From Hofstenia miamia (Eukaryota > Xenacoelomorpha > Acoela), in contig SCFE01000030.1 in assembly GCA_004352715.1 (NCBI GenBank), forward strand, positions 152,957 through 216,956: 64,000 nt of DNA, in the 5' to 3' direction. Each line of letters starts with the position of its first letter. The stretch's first letter is position 1. This document shows, piece by piece, positions 52,848-62,540 of this stretch. Below the pieces are notes generated by a model, which did no database searches, was not told the DNA's origin, and saw nothing but the letters and a program-made list of their open reading frames with translations. The translations under genes and the position numbers were made by a program.

Positions 52848-55445
52848 AGAGTTAGGATATATACCGAATAAATGACTTCAATTACCTAAAATTAGGTACA
52901 AAACATATAATAGAAAATTATAACACATCGTATTTGTATGATATCATGAATGTTGTGAATATAGAGACATCAATTTGAACAACTACACTGTTGCTTCAGA
53001 TCAAACGATTGTAAATGTGTAAACATACTATCTTAGCGTCATCTTAAATACATGTTGTTCTGAGAATAAATCTAATTTGCTGCGGCGCATAAGAAAATTT
53101 CCATGAATGTCGCATTGTGTTCCACTCATAATATTATTATGTGATACGTAGTTAAAAATGTCTCAATGGAATTGTTAAAATAGAGAAGATCATTGATTTG
53201 AAAATGTAAGAAATTGGAAGACAATGTATAACTTCGTTATTTTGAATGGCGTGCTTGATGTGGAAAAAATAAATTTTAAAATGTTAATCAATTTTTTTAA
53301 TTGTTTCATTGTAAAAATTTGCATTCAGTTCAGGTAATATAGATAGAGAAAACTGATGTCGGCGTCAGCGACCACGAAACGAAATATATATATATATATA
53401 AAATTTCTCGCTTTTGCTATGGAAAATATTTTTTCCGGAAAAAAGTTCCGGTTTTTCTTGAAATTTTCAAAACGTCTGTATTTCAGTAGTTGCCGGTTTC
53501 TTTTTAAACTAGCCTCCACCGGTAGTTGGCCCGTTCCATCTCTGGTGTATTCATCATCATTTCCATTTCGATGCAGTTTTAGGACATGGCTATACTGCTA
53601 GTGTGTTTTTTGCGTAATATGAAAACTAATTGAGCAATGTGTAACAAAATTCATGCGAGAGAATTCCACATTGCTGAGGTCATCTGTAACTCGGCAATGT
53701 GAGAGAAACTATGTGTATGGATCGTGCAGTATTACGCAGAATTTCAGCGGTTCGTACAACCACTCCCGATTGCTCGTAATGTGTTTGTGTAAACTCAGTA
53801 AATTGAATTCAGCAAGATTTTTAAGAAAAAAGCATTCATTTAAAATGGAAACATTGTTTATGCATTTCTAAAGATTTTTATTTGCTTTAACTTCGTAGTC
53901 ATATTATACGCATAGCATTTGCAAATCATAAGTGAGTTATCACACTGGGTCAATTTGTTTACCTAAGCGAATTATTCATTTGGTTATGATCTACTATTAA
54001 CGAATTGTCACGTCAGGAAAAATGTCTTAACATTAAAATATCAATATAGTAAAAGTTTTACCATTTTAATCAGTCCATGTTTTAGTGCTACGTAATTGAG
54101 TTAAAATGTCCATTGTCTCTCTGTCTGAAACGCAATATTCACAAACGCGATAAAAAGGAGATTGAGAAAATCATCACTGGTTGGGAAGAGGTTCCAAAAT
54201 CACTTACCAGAATCGATACACGAACCTTTCTTCAATCACACGATATTCAAGATGTACGTTGTCTGTTTGCTTCAAATTCTTTGTGACAATTCAAATATCT
54301 GTTTAGGTGGAGATGGAAATAGTCAGTGATAAACCCAGTCGAAGTAGAAGCAGGAGTGTTGAAAAAGATAGATCACCACGTCGTAGTGATTCAGATCACA
54401 AGGTAGCTTGCGTATGCATCAATGTTTTTTATGCAATCAGATTTGTTATTGGTTACTTTTTCGCTTTTAACAAATTAGTCAATGTAATTAATTACTTTTC
54501 AATTTAACTAATGAATTGTTACAAAGTTATATTTTCCTCAATTGCATCAAACTTTTTCATTGTCGAATATACTTCACAGAGGGCCCACTGTTCTATGCAG
54601 ATCTCAAATTCTGCTAACCAATGTTTATTGAGACTGTAAATTTTACTGTAAGTTTCACTGGCAAAAATCTATTCTTTATTTAACATTAGCAAATTTTCTC
54701 AAAAAATCTCTCAATAAAATACGTCATGCATTTTCCGCCGCTTTTTGCGGTTTAAATGTTACATGTTCTTTACGTTTTTCTAGCCAATCAGTTAGCAAGT
54801 GGAATGGAGAAGATAACCACTTTTTCTAGATTATCTTACCAGAAAAAAGCAAATGGGAATCTGAATGCGAGGATGATAAACTTGGTAGGTATTTTGTCTC
54901 GTTCTCTAATTTATCGGGCGTGAACATATTCTTTAAAATACTATTATATCAGTAAATTCACCCTATCAATTCAGTATTAGCATTAGCAAGCAATGGGCTC
55001 TTCAATTGAATTACTAGCCTGCATTCAAGGGTTTTAAACTCTCATCTAGTATACCTTGATTACACTATAAAATCAATATTACATTACATAAAATATGATA
55101 ACTTCAAATTTTGTAAATAATTCACCCTACTAAAGTAAGATAACCTGCTTCTTAAGTTAATGTCCTTAAGATTTATAATAAATATATTCTGATTGCTTGC
55201 ATTTTCGTTTGATCTGGTTTCGGTCGTGTTTACGAAATATATGCCGAGTTCATATATTAAGCAAATCTTAATATACATGTATATTAAATATTTGTTGATT
55301 TACTGCTTTGATTTTAGCCAAAATGGATGGGCTCTCATCCTCTCGGAAGGAGAAGATGAAAAAGCAACATGTTCAATCAATTCAAGAATTTTTGGAACTT
55401 CCTGACGATTATTTTTCTCGCACAACCTGCACGAAAAAGCGTAGG
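41287..55445 (+). CDS. YLPM1: YLPM1 (ZAP3) homologue, 13 exons, 3' end outside the window
   Basis: Exons: 41287-41341, 41387-41588, 45313-46268, 46622-46777 (start uncertain), 48168-48624, 49394-50035, 50586-50733, 50778-50894, 51068-51244, 54086-54253, 54307-54402, 54830-54884, 55318-55445. All junction phases agree, giving 1119 codons without a stop. Identification rests on the order of features known from vertebrate YLPM1: a Trp/Gln-rich coiled segment (SQYDSWEKDYNIW), proline-rich sequence, an Arg/Asp/Tyr/Pro-rich part, a P-loop domain (GPPGSGKS, LSLDDYF, KRNIHKR) and a C-terminal SKWE...LELPDDY block. In vertebrates this is a nuclear, RNA-associated protein that binds protein phosphatase 1. 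The vertebrate protein is about 2000 residues, so this one is shorter, mainly in the low-complexity part. No stop is reached: the last exon lies to the right. Exons are intact while the surrounding TEs are decayed, so the gene is probably functional. Confidence 0.9.
41589..45312 (+). other. YLPM1 intron 2, AT-rich, with a possible hAT-type terminus
   Basis: 3.7 kb with no coding sequence seen. At 44903-44920 CCCCCGGGTACGCCTCTG, read in reverse as CAGAGGCGTACCCGGGGG, looks like the terminal inverted repeat common at hAT-type transposon ends; I did not find a convincing partner end. Confidence 0.4.
45313..46268 (+). CDS. YLPM1: YLPM1 exon 3, proline-rich region
   Basis: 956 bases, acceptor ATTTAG, donor TTCA|GTAAGT. 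It begins SASWKSLEEKERDINKKIED, the end of the coiled-coil part, and goes on to PSPGDQFPPPPPSLF and a long Pro/Arg/Asn-rich disordered region (PYPMQPPFPPYEPPVYF). It ends in an acidic, possibly helical segment, DLDFDAIKAALKILGNNDKF. A (TA)n run follows directly in the intron (46279-46299). Confidence 0.85.
46622..46777 (+). CDS. YLPM1: YLPM1 exon 4, start uncertain
   Basis: Encodes QSSNSQPQTDIPHTSPEK and YKEDFEYRQWYNRF, ending at donor TTTG|GTAAAG. A good-looking acceptor (TTATTAG|AAT) at 46602 would put the exon out of frame with exon 3 by one base. The acceptor at 46621 (ACAAG|AGC) keeps the frame but lacks a pyrimidine tract. A one-base assembly error in this area is equally possible. Confidence 0.6.
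47015..47738 (+). mobile_element. Mariner-family transposon, internally deleted, in YLPM1 intron 4
   Basis: Terminal inverted repeats of about 26 bases with three mismatches (left TTGGGGTGACCAAAAAGTAA from 47016; right, reversed, TTGGGGTGACCAGAAAGTGA ending 47738) are flanked by TA, as expected for Tc1/mariner. The interior keeps the transposase C-terminal half: NARAH (the catalytic Asp before Asn reads Ala), SPYSPDFNLCDRWLFRELKK with the last Asp of the DD34D triad, SIPEDHF, and in another frame IANDGEYVCDTY. At 724 bases against about 1.3 kb for complete elements it is non-autonomous. Confidence 0.85.
48168..48624 (+). CDS. YLPM1: YLPM1 exon 5, YPPHDR/YPPHE tandem repeat
   Basis: 457 bases, acceptor TTGTTTAG, donor CAAG|GTAACT. 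Its frame gives about a dozen imperfect 6-8-residue repeats of the type YPPHDR, YPPHER and YPPHEH, one reading YLPHDR. After the repeats come Arg/Asp-rich DDRFHPLESSRYPRRDDRYS and SPTRHGSPLPS. By position it corresponds to the Arg/Asp/Tyr-rich middle of vertebrate YLPM1. Such repeats are expected to be disordered and to bind RNA or proteins; that is inference. Other frames of this exon are open only because of the repeat. Confidence 0.85.
48625..49393 (+). other. YLPM1 intron 5
   Basis: 769 bases, GTAACT to TTTTTAG. AT-rich; no other feature seen. Confidence 0.7.
49394..50035 (+). CDS. YLPM1: YLPM1 exon 6, RS/SP-rich region
   Basis: 642 bases, phase-2 at both ends. Encodes RDYLPDYHDRYEKGF, then many RSPP/SRSP units (SPPRRYRSRSPRS, RSRSPPIRDRSP, RSPPRSYRHQNSPPGHRSRS). 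RS/SP repeats are typical of nuclear proteins involved in pre-mRNA processing and are targets of SR protein kinases. The vertebrate homologue also has Arg-rich low-complexity sequence here. Other frames are shadows. Confidence 0.88.
50036..50585 (+). other. YLPM1 intron 6
   Basis: 550 bases, GTAATT to TATAAG. No other feature seen. Confidence 0.7.
50586..51244 (+). CDS. YLPM1: YLPM1 exons 7-9, P-loop kinase-like domain
   Basis: Exon 7 (50586-50733): LVMFIRGPPGSGKSFLAKMI, a Walker A P-loop. Exon 8 (50778-50894) after a 44-base intron: PPRILSLDDYFMNEEEKLEK, with the Asp pair found after the second strand. Exon 9 (51068-51244): NYVYESEMEDAYRKSMLKT, then FNLIIVDAPNDRYKFFREM and ANGFQ. This follows vertebrate YLPM1 closely (vertebrate RGLPGSGKT, VLSLDDYF, MEYEYEAEMEETYR). 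The domain resembles small nucleotide and polynucleotide kinases; activity in YLPM1 is not established. The donor of exon 9 is a weak CAG|GTCATC, and its last 38 bases are repeated beyond a gap. Confidence 0.92.
51207..51523 (+). repeat. Exact 148-base duplication on both sides of a 21-N gap
   Basis: 51207-51354 and 51376-51523 are identical: the last 38 bases of YLPM1 exon 9, the start of the intron and the first part of a MITE. Identity and position against the gap (51355-51375) indicate two unmerged contig ends rather than a genomic duplication. Confidence 0.9.
51355..51375. other. Assembly gap (21 N)
   Basis: A run of 21 Ns between two identical flanks. Confidence 0.99.
51491..51712. mobile_element. 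PIF/Harbinger-like MITE, near-palindromic, TTA target duplication
   Basis: 222 bases. The left arm from GGCCACGATTAGACTAGCGA and the right arm (reverse complement GGCCACGGTTAGACTAGTGA) stay similar for about 100 bases each, including GCACGTCTAACCACCC in both. TTA lies on both sides (51488-51490 and 51713-51715). The three-base TTA duplication and terminal GGCC fit PIF/Harbinger-type elements. There is no coding capacity. A truncated left arm also occurs at 51322-51354, before the gap. Confidence 0.8.
51814..51864. repeat. (TA)n microsatellite
   Basis: About 25 TA units in YLPM1 intron 9, shortly after the MITE. Confidence 0.95.
52088..52463 (-). mobile_element. LINE RT fragment, same family as the LINE at 57.7-61.0 kb
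   Basis: Minus strand: SGAPQGSVFAVLFFLVAIND then SSCLLYVDDTAIFYFG (the YxDD catalytic motif) and LEHLSTWCSVNHLDFS. Near-identical residues occur in the plus-strand LINE at 59526-59715. Ns at 52112 and 52464 bound it, so only this RT core piece is present and its link to the neighbouring sequence is doubtful. Confidence 0.85.
52465..52757 (-). pseudogene. hAT-type (ZBED-like) transposase C-terminal fragment
   Basis: Minus strand, open from about 52757: QQLKKRINFRDPFLCAAVALDPRFKTS, then PDDLLPEIVEVLEEHLDLP and a Pro/Gln-rich linker (SSIQQPPPPAKSS). The block from DP through LDPRFK is characteristic of hAT transposases and the domesticated ZBED proteins, lying before the dimerisation domain. 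A possible acceptor (TTTTCTAG) at its start and the intact frame would also allow an exon of a ZBED-like gene. The fragment is joined through a single N to the LINE piece. Confidence 0.7.
52786..52845. repeat. (TC)n-(TA)n microsatellite
   Basis: A short TC run followed by about 21 TA units (52804-52845). Confidence 0.9.
52846..54085 (+). other. Rest of YLPM1 intron 9
   Basis: 1.2 kb of AT-rich DNA with a short TA run at 53387-53400; no other feature that I can support. The acceptor is TGTTTTAG at 54085. Confidence 0.6.
54086..54402 (+). CDS. YLPM1: YLPM1 exons 10-11, end of the kinase-like domain and RS linker
   Basis: Exon 10 (54086-54253): CYVIELKCPLSLCLKRNIHK then KEIEKIITGWEEVPKSLTRID, matching vertebrate YLPM1 KRNIHGR...ADHWETAP...RLDIRSLL in order. 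Exon 11 (54307-54402), after a 53-base intron: VEMEIVSDKPSRSRSRSVEK then RSPRRSDSDHK, a short RS segment after the VEME motif that is also conserved in vertebrates. Frames join without change. Confidence 0.92.
54830..55445 (+). CDS. YLPM1: YLPM1 exons 12-13, C-terminal conserved block
   Basis: Exon 12 (54830-54884): IILPEKSKWESECEDDKL. Exon 13 (55318-55445): AKMDGLSSSRKEKMKKQH, then SIQEFLELPDDYFSRTTCTK and KKRR, followed by donor GTAAGT at 55446. This matches the vertebrate tail SKWEMD...LDKLDGL...DYLQLPDDY...KKRVRWAD. The next residues should complete the RVxF-type PP1-docking motif, so they must be supplied by an exon not found in the remaining 8.5 kb. Confidence 0.9.
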
Positions 55446-56050
55446 GTAAGTTGTATAATAACGTACAATCTGTTATAATTATATTTGTATTAGAAGTCTA
55501 TTATACTAAACGAATTTATTACATATGTAGTAAGGAAGGGTGCGCAATATATTCCTGTTAAATCAATTGCCAATATTTAAATGTAGATTGTTAATTTTTA
55601 GTTAATGGAAATTTAAATAATTTAATTTCTGTTATAATAATTATGTCATACTAAAAAAAGAAAATTCAACAATATCAAATATCCATTTACGAGTTATCAA
55701 AAGAAATTAGGGCCAATAATGCTAAATAGCAAGATATTCCTGCAGACAAAACATTCTGGTATATAAAAATTTTATATGAAATTACTGTTGATGATTTGGA
55801 AGAATTATTTTCTGCACGAAATTCGTACAAAAATGATTTCTTCCAAATTTGCTATATCCAGAAAAGAAATTTATTGCTAAAATAAACAAACAAACAAATT
55901 AATTATTTGGTGACTAAAAATAATGTATTTTGTCATAAAATTTTGCAATACAATTCTAGGTATGCCTGGTAGTAAGTCATTTCTAAGAAAAAATAACATC
56001 AATTGTTATTTTGAAAAGCAAAGATAAATGGTGTTTTATGAATAAGTTCC
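55446..56050 (+). other. Start of the last YLPM1 intron
   Basis: AT-rich, no coding signal. No continuation of the YLPM1 C-terminus (a V-R-W-A-D-like start after an acceptor) was found here or farther right. Confidence 0.55.
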
Positions 56051-57680
56051 TCAACAGGAGTAAAGGCTAGATATACGTCTCATAAGTTTATATATTAACA
56101 AAAAAGGTGTCAGAAATCAAAAAGAGCTAGCTTATCTCAACTGCACATTTATAAGGCAGGGTACATTTGATCGTACAGTAACAACAGTTAAGCTTCCTGA
56201 AAAAGTGAACTCTTCATTCAGTTTCAATTTTATAACTAAAAGAACTTTGCTTAAAACCATCGCAAGCCTTGATGTAAATAAATCCTGTGGGAAAGAAATA
56301 TTCCTGTTTCAGTTATTAAAAATTTATTCTGCAGTTTGTTGACCCGCGTCTATTTATTTTCAACTACTTAATAAGACAGGCAAAATTTCCAAAACGACTT
56401 AAATTGCCAGATTTTTCACCAATCTTCAAAAAAGGAAACCCATTAGTTGCTTCTAATTATAGACCAATTTCAATCACAAACCCATTCGCCAAATTCTTCG
56501 AAAAAATCCTAAGTAATCAAATATATGAATATCTCAATAGCCATAGTATATTATCAGAAAACCAGTTTGGACTTAGTGCTAAATATTCTACGACAGATGC
56601 TTTGTTAAGTGTAATTGAAGACATCCGCCTCAGCTTAAATAATGATAGTAGCACAGCAGTAACTTCTTTGACCTGAGCAAAGCCTTCAACAGCATGAACC
56701 GCAACATACTATGTCAAAAATTAACTGCATATGGCTTTGATAGAAACAGTGTTGAATTATTAAATTGCTTTCTAGCTTCCTAGTAGAAAACAACGTGTTA
56801 AAGTGGGAAATTTCTATTCTGAATATCAAACCCCAATAAAAGGAGTTCCACAGGGAACAGTGCTGGGCCCACTGCTGTTTTCTATTTACATCAATGACAT
56901 AAGTAATGAAATCGGGGATAAATTGATTTTCCAATATGCTGATGATACATATATAATTGCAAAGAACCCAAGTCTTCATATGACCTCTAAAATTATTGAA
57001 TCAAGTTTAGAAAAAATTCAATATATCAACCAAAATCCATTAACAAAAATATACAAAAACACAATTCATGACATTTTCTCCAAATAACTGTAAAACCATA
57101 GCCAAGGGAATTAATTTAAATGTCAGCGAAACAACAGTCCAGCACAATCACATATTCAGGTCTCAAAATGCATAACTCTTTGAACTTTAATGAATTTATA
57201 AGAAGCAAATTGAGAAAAATGAACCAAGGAATCCAATACATCACAGAATTGAAAAACATTTTGCAGGAACCATTTCTTATAAATTCTTTTATTATCAGTC
57301 CATTGTATGCATGCACAATTTTGAATTCCTTAAATATATACCAAAATGAAAGAATAAATAGCGGCTATANCCAAATAACTGTAAAACCATAGCCAAGGGA
57401 ATTAATTTAAATGTCAGCGAAACAACAGTCCAGCACAATCACATATTCACTTTGAACTTTAATGAATTTATAAGAAGCAAATTGAGAAAAATGAACCAAG
57501 GAATCCAATACATCACAGAATTGAAAAACATTTTGCAGGAACCATTTCTTATAAATTCTTTTTTTATCATCACTTCATTGTATGCATGCACAATTTTGAA
57601 TTCCTTAAATATATACCAAAATGAAAGAATAAATAGCGGCTATAATAGGCCATATGGACGCTATTCAACAGTGATAAACA
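56050..57680 (+). mobile_element. LINE with RT domain, first part (interrupted by another LINE)
   Basis: RT motifs: SFNFITKRTLLKTIASLDVN (56220-56285), LPDFSPIFKKGN then ASNYRPISITNPFAKFFEKIL (56405-56515), ENQFGLSAKYSTTDAL (56560), GVPQGTVLGPLLFSIYIND (56840-56900), FQYADDTYIIA (56930, catalytic pair intact), and LNFNEFIRSKLRKMNQGI (57180). Stops and small gaps break it. A single N at 57370 joins two copies of the same roughly 300-base 3' stretch, 57082-57369 and 57371-57650, an assembly duplication. The 3' end probably continues at 61029. Clade: CR1/Jockey-like, unsettled. Confidence 0.82.
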
Positions 57681-57699
57681 ACTAACTAGAAGTTGTTTA

Positions 57700-58253
57700 T
57701 CAAAATACAGGTTACTAACTCCGATACTACCGTCTCTCCGATGCTGAGCGCAAATCTTTTGGCCTTCGTCCCCGTCGTCATGATGCTGCTGGTCTTGATT
57801 GTCTACCTGCTCCTCCTTGCTAGGATCTCACTCCTAATCCCAACTCTGGTTTCTCTTTTTTGCTCGCCAATGCTCGCAGTCTTGTCTCATTAAACCGTCG
57901 TCTCAGTTTTTACAACTTCTTACAGTCTCCTGTTGACTTCATTTTCATTACTGAAACCTGGCTGGAGGCATCTCTTAATGACAGTGTTGTTTTTCCTAAC
58001 TCCGCACTTAAAGTTATCTGCCTTTTGGGTCGCTCTAGTGCTAGTCAGGGTGGTGATCTGATTGCCTCTCATTGCCCTAACCTTGACATCCACCCCCTCT
58101 CCTTTGAGTCTTTTTTCTTTGACTTCTGTTGCGGTTGTGCTGTTGTTCTCAGTGATCACATTATTTCCCTTCTGTGTTACCAACCCTCCTTCCAGCAGCC
58201 CTTTTCGTATTCCCCTTGCTGATTTTTCATCCATGCTTGCATACTTTCATGAT

Positions 58254-58305
<52 letters not shown>

Positions 58306-61028
58306 AACTTGGATTTCCCACTCCTCCTCATCTCCTCATCTATGGTGACTTCAACCTCCCTAATATTTGTTGGAATGCACTTGACTCTAATGACGCCTAT
58401 GAATCCGCGGTTCATGGAACTCGACAAAATCTCTCTGCTGTCCAGCTTCTCCTCTGGATCTCTTCAAGACTCTTACTCTTTTTTGCGCTCCTTGGTGATT
58501 TTTCATCCATGCTTGAGTACTTTCATGATCAGTCTATTACTCTCTCTCGTCAATTTGGATTTCCCACTCCTCCTCATCTCCTCATCTGTGGTGACTTCAA
58601 CCTTCCTAATGTTTGTTGGAATACACTTGACTCTAATGACGCCTGTGAATCCGCTGTTCTGGATCTTTTTGCTTCAATTTCTCTTCTCTTACAGAAGACG
58701 TCATCAACTTCATGGAACTCGACAAATATCTCTCTGCTGTCCAGCTTCTCCTCTGGATCTCTTCAAGACTCTTACTCTTTTTTGCGCTCCTTGCATTCCA
58801 AACCTGATCTCTCCAGCTTAAATTGGAACCATCCTTCTGCTCACTCGGATCTGGAGAAAGCTGATCTCTTCAATACCTATTTCTCCTCTAATTTTTCTGA
58901 TCCCGTCTCGCTCTGTCCTGGTCGTCCTGCTACCTCCCCACTGATTCGCCTATGTGACATCGTCTTCAACGTCCATGATATTTCCCTCATGCTTAAGTCC
59001 TGCAAATTGTCTGGTCCCTGCTATCCTGACGGCGTCCCATCCCTTGTCATTCACGAAACTTCCTCAACTCTTTCCATCCATTTAAATCATCTCTTCTCCT
59101 ATATTTGCTCCTCTAAGCGTTTTCCGCCTTGCTGGAAAACATCTTGGATCTTTCCACTATTAAAATCCAATCAGCTTCCCTCCTCTCAAGTCACTTCTTA
59201 TCGTCCAATAGCTATTCTTTCTCGGCTGTCAATCATCTTTGAGCGTCTTTTCTTTCGTTATTTGCTCCCTAAAATTCGTCTCCTCTTCTCCGCTTCTCAG
59301 CATGATAACCTTCCGGGTCGTTCTACCATCACTAACTTGCTCACTTTGATTGAAAACTGCTATTTCCACTCTGACCGTAATAATCCTGGTTGCATTATCT
59401 TTCTTGACATTTCTAAAGCTTTTGATCGGCTCCCTCATTCTATCATTCTTAACAAATTATGTTTATTTGGCTTTTATGCTGATTTCATCGAACTCTTTCA
59501 GTCTTACCTATCCAATCGTCGTNTCTCTAGTGGTGCTCCTCAAGGTTCCGTGTTTGCTGTTCTCTTCTTCCTTGTTGCTATCAACGACCTCTCTCAATCT
59601 GTTTTCAACTCATCCTGTCTACTGTATGTTGATGACACCGCGATTTTCAACTTTGGTAGTTCTTTTGCCTCCTATATTACCTCTGATCTTGAGCTTTTGT
59701 CTACTCGGTCTTCTTGATTTTAGCCCAAGCAAGACATGTGGTATTTCCTTTTCTGAATCTCCCCTTCTGATCTTCCTCTTCCTGTGAACTTTTCAACTCA
59801 CCATACTCATCTTGGATTTCAACTGTCTGATAACTTAAATGAGTCTGGTAATGTGTCCTTACGTCTCCGCAAAGCTAATTCCTCACTCTGCCTTCTTCCG
59901 CAATGTTCCCTTTACTTCCGCTGATTTCATCGAACTCTTTCAGTCTTACCTATCCAATCGTCGTCAGTGTGTCAAAATCAACTCGTCTATTTCTTCCCCT
60001 GCTTGCTGTTTGCTGTTCTCTTCTTGCTATCAACGATCTCCCTCAATCTGTCCCTTTAATTCCACTTCTGCTGTGAAACTCTCTTTGTTCAAGTCCATTC
60101 CTCGCGCCATTCTTCTCTATGCATCTCCCTGTTTGTGGCCTTCCCGTTACACTCTATGTAACGTTTCCAGAAGCGTGCCTTCAAATGGATCTCTCCCTTG
60201 CCATAGAAAGACGCCCTTCTCAAATTCTCCACTCTCCCGCTTTCACTCAACTTCCATGCCTGTTCAATCGACTGCTCACTCGCAAATTGGATCTTGATCC
60301 TTTTGATATCATTAAGTTCTCTAATTCCCTCTCCAATCGCTTTGATGATGTTGTCACTTTCTCCATTCGNACTCTGCCTTCTTCCGCAATGTTCCCTTTA
60401 CTTCCACTTCTGCTGTGAAACTCTCTTTGTTCAAGTCCATTCCTCGCGCCATTCTTCTCTATGCATCTTCCTGTTGGTGGCCTTCCCGTTCCTTGTTCCA
60501 CTCTATTGAACATTTCCAAAAGCATGCCTTCAAATGGATCTCTCCCTTGCCATACAAAGACGCCCTTCTCAAATTCTCCACTCTCCTGCTGTCACTCTAC
60601 TTCCATGTCTGTGATCTACTTCTGTACAATCGCTTGCTCACTCGCAAATTGGACCTTGATCCTTTTGATATCATTAAGTTCTCTAATTCCCTCTCCAATC
60701 GCTTTGATGATGTTGTCACTTTCTCCATTCGTCGTCCCAATAAACATCGCACCCTTCACTCGTTTTTCAATCGTGCTTGTACTGCTGCTAATTACATCTT
60801 GTCTCTCAACCCTCCAACAGCGATTGATTTCTTTTCCCCACCACCGAGCTTCAAGAAATCTTTGATGAATTTCCTCTTCGCTGAGCCCTTCTCCAACGTC
60901 GCCTACTCTTCCATTTGCTCCTATTTCATCTCCTGTGACTCTCCTCGCTGCCGTAAAACCTGATTTCTTTTTTATTTTTTTTCTAGTGTATGCCTTCAGC
61001 GGCTAAATAAAGTCATTTATTATTATTA
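57700..61028 (+). mobile_element. LINE with endonuclease and RT, fairly well preserved
   Basis: Endonuclease part: LLANARSLVSLNRRL (57855), FIFITETWLEASLNDS (57943), LLIYGDFNLPNICWN (58335) repeated as LLICGDFNLPNVCWN (58580). RT: SYRPIAILSRLSIIFERLF (59197), IIFLDISKAFDRLPHSI (59397), SGAPQGSVFAVLFFLVAIND (59528), LLYVDDTAIFNFG (59620). C-terminal region SRSLFHSIEHFQKHAFKWIS (60490), RRPNKHRTLHSFFNRACTAA (60735), with TGA at 60961. The tail AATAAAGTCATTTATTATTATT is at 61006-61027. CpG-rich, so younger than the LTR elements. Ns at 59523 and 60370 mark joins, and 59880-60369 partly repeats 60371-60720. Confidence 0.88.
58257..58302. repeat. (TC)n microsatellite inside the LINE endonuclease region
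   Basis: About 23 TC units, absent from the second copy of the duplicated endonuclease segment (58530-58550 has only CTCTCTC). Confidence 0.95.
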
Positions 61029-61445
61029 AATGTATCATCAAATTTATGAGTTTAGTTACCATGTAAAAACACGCAAATAAGCTAACAGGTTCTCTAAAAT
61101 TTATGGACCCTATTTTAAAATATAATTCTCGCAATCAGTAACGCATTTAAGCAGTATTAAACCGGTCCAAATATTTTCAAGATTCATTTGTGTTAAGCAC
61201 AGAAGAGAATGGAATAAGTTAGATAGACACATTAGATTGTCAAAAAATATTAGCATCTTCAAGAAATCGTTAAAACAACCTTGTAAGCCACCAGAACATA
61301 GTAATTCCTTCTAAAAATGCATGCCTGGAAACACTATTGCTTTGATTGATTAATGCTTTTTATTAATAATTTTGTTTTTGTTAGTTTTTCTAAGTTGTAT
61401 ATGTAAGCATGTCTTTGTCATTTAAGTATGAAAGAATAAAGAGCT
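61029..61445 (+). mobile_element. 3' part of the interrupted LINE
   Basis: Degenerate coding remnant with REWNKLDRHIRLSKNISIFK and KSLKQPC (61205-61285). This is the Trp-Asn...Leu...Ile-Arg...Phe-Lys pattern typical of a LINE RT C-terminus. It is followed by an untranslated stretch and AATAAAGAGC at 61433. The position directly after the nested LINE suggests it is the remainder of the one at 56.05-57.68 kb. Confidence 0.6.
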
Positions 61446-62540
61446 TGTTATCGTTAAAGAAGTCAGTGAATAATTTATGGTTAGTAATCAATTTTCTATT
61501 TACCAACCAAAAAATAGAATATCGAATGGTTTGACATTACAGAAAGAGTGATTACATCTGATTAAATTTTGAAATTTTTACAAGAATATTGTAACTTAAT
61601 CTGAATAACATGTTTTGGTTTTTGGACAATTTATATATTCATTTTCAAATCGCTAACTGCTGATATGTAGGGTGCGTAAATGCCGAAAGGCATTTGGTTA
61701 AAGACATATTCCAGTTTTTTGGAAATGAAAAACGCGATGTGGGCAAATATTTAGCATGGTTCTAAAGTCAAAATGTCTAAAATATTTAGTGAGGCCCAAA
61801 TTTCTGTATTTTTGTGAAAATGTTTATCAAATTTGAATTCCAATCGAAATAAATGAGCGATTAGCTAAAATGAATGACATGATTACAAGTTTGAGGAAAT
61901 ATTCCAAGAAATCCAGCAATTGCAACTAAACTTCAAATGGTCCAATATTCTAATGCCATTCTTGAATGAATCTTTTTACGTCTCTAAAATCTTTTAGTAA
62001 AGGGTTGTAATTAAACAGTATGTTTTTCATTCTCATGTGTAAGCAGTACTTTAGAACACGTTTTAATCAATATATATTCAATTCGAATTTTTTCATTAAG
62101 TCAATACAAATTAAATTTTTAGATTTTAGTCGATTTTTCTTGTCAAAATAGTACATTTTTAGATCAAAATATATCGCCCTACTAATAAGATTTAGGGGTT
62201 TTGAAAATTATATTAGATAGATTGCAATCAGCTATAACAAAATTGAAATCGTGTGAACACATATTTACAAGATTCATTATTTAGATTTTTACGAGACTTT
62301 GATCCTGAAGTTCCAGGTTCCTGGATTGTTCAATATTAAAATGTCCCGGGCTTTCTTATTCATCGTTATTTCTGAATTTTTTAGAAGCATTTTTAATAAT
62401 AATTGCTGAGAAAAGTCGAAATCGACGCCTTGGTTATCTTAGTGGTAGTGATCTTTATACATGCTGTGACAAAGTTCCGCAATAGAAAGACATATTAACA
62501 TATGAATTTTAATGATTGAAATCTTGATTGTATAAGTGTC
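61446..62540. other. AT-rich DNA, no gene seen
   Basis: No coding or repeat signal that I can support, on either strand. Confidence 0.5.

Noticed and set aside
61661-61700. GTGCGT-containing stretch as the missing last YLPM1 exon
   Set aside because: Translation does not give the expected R-W-A-D-like continuation and there is no acceptor with a matching frame.
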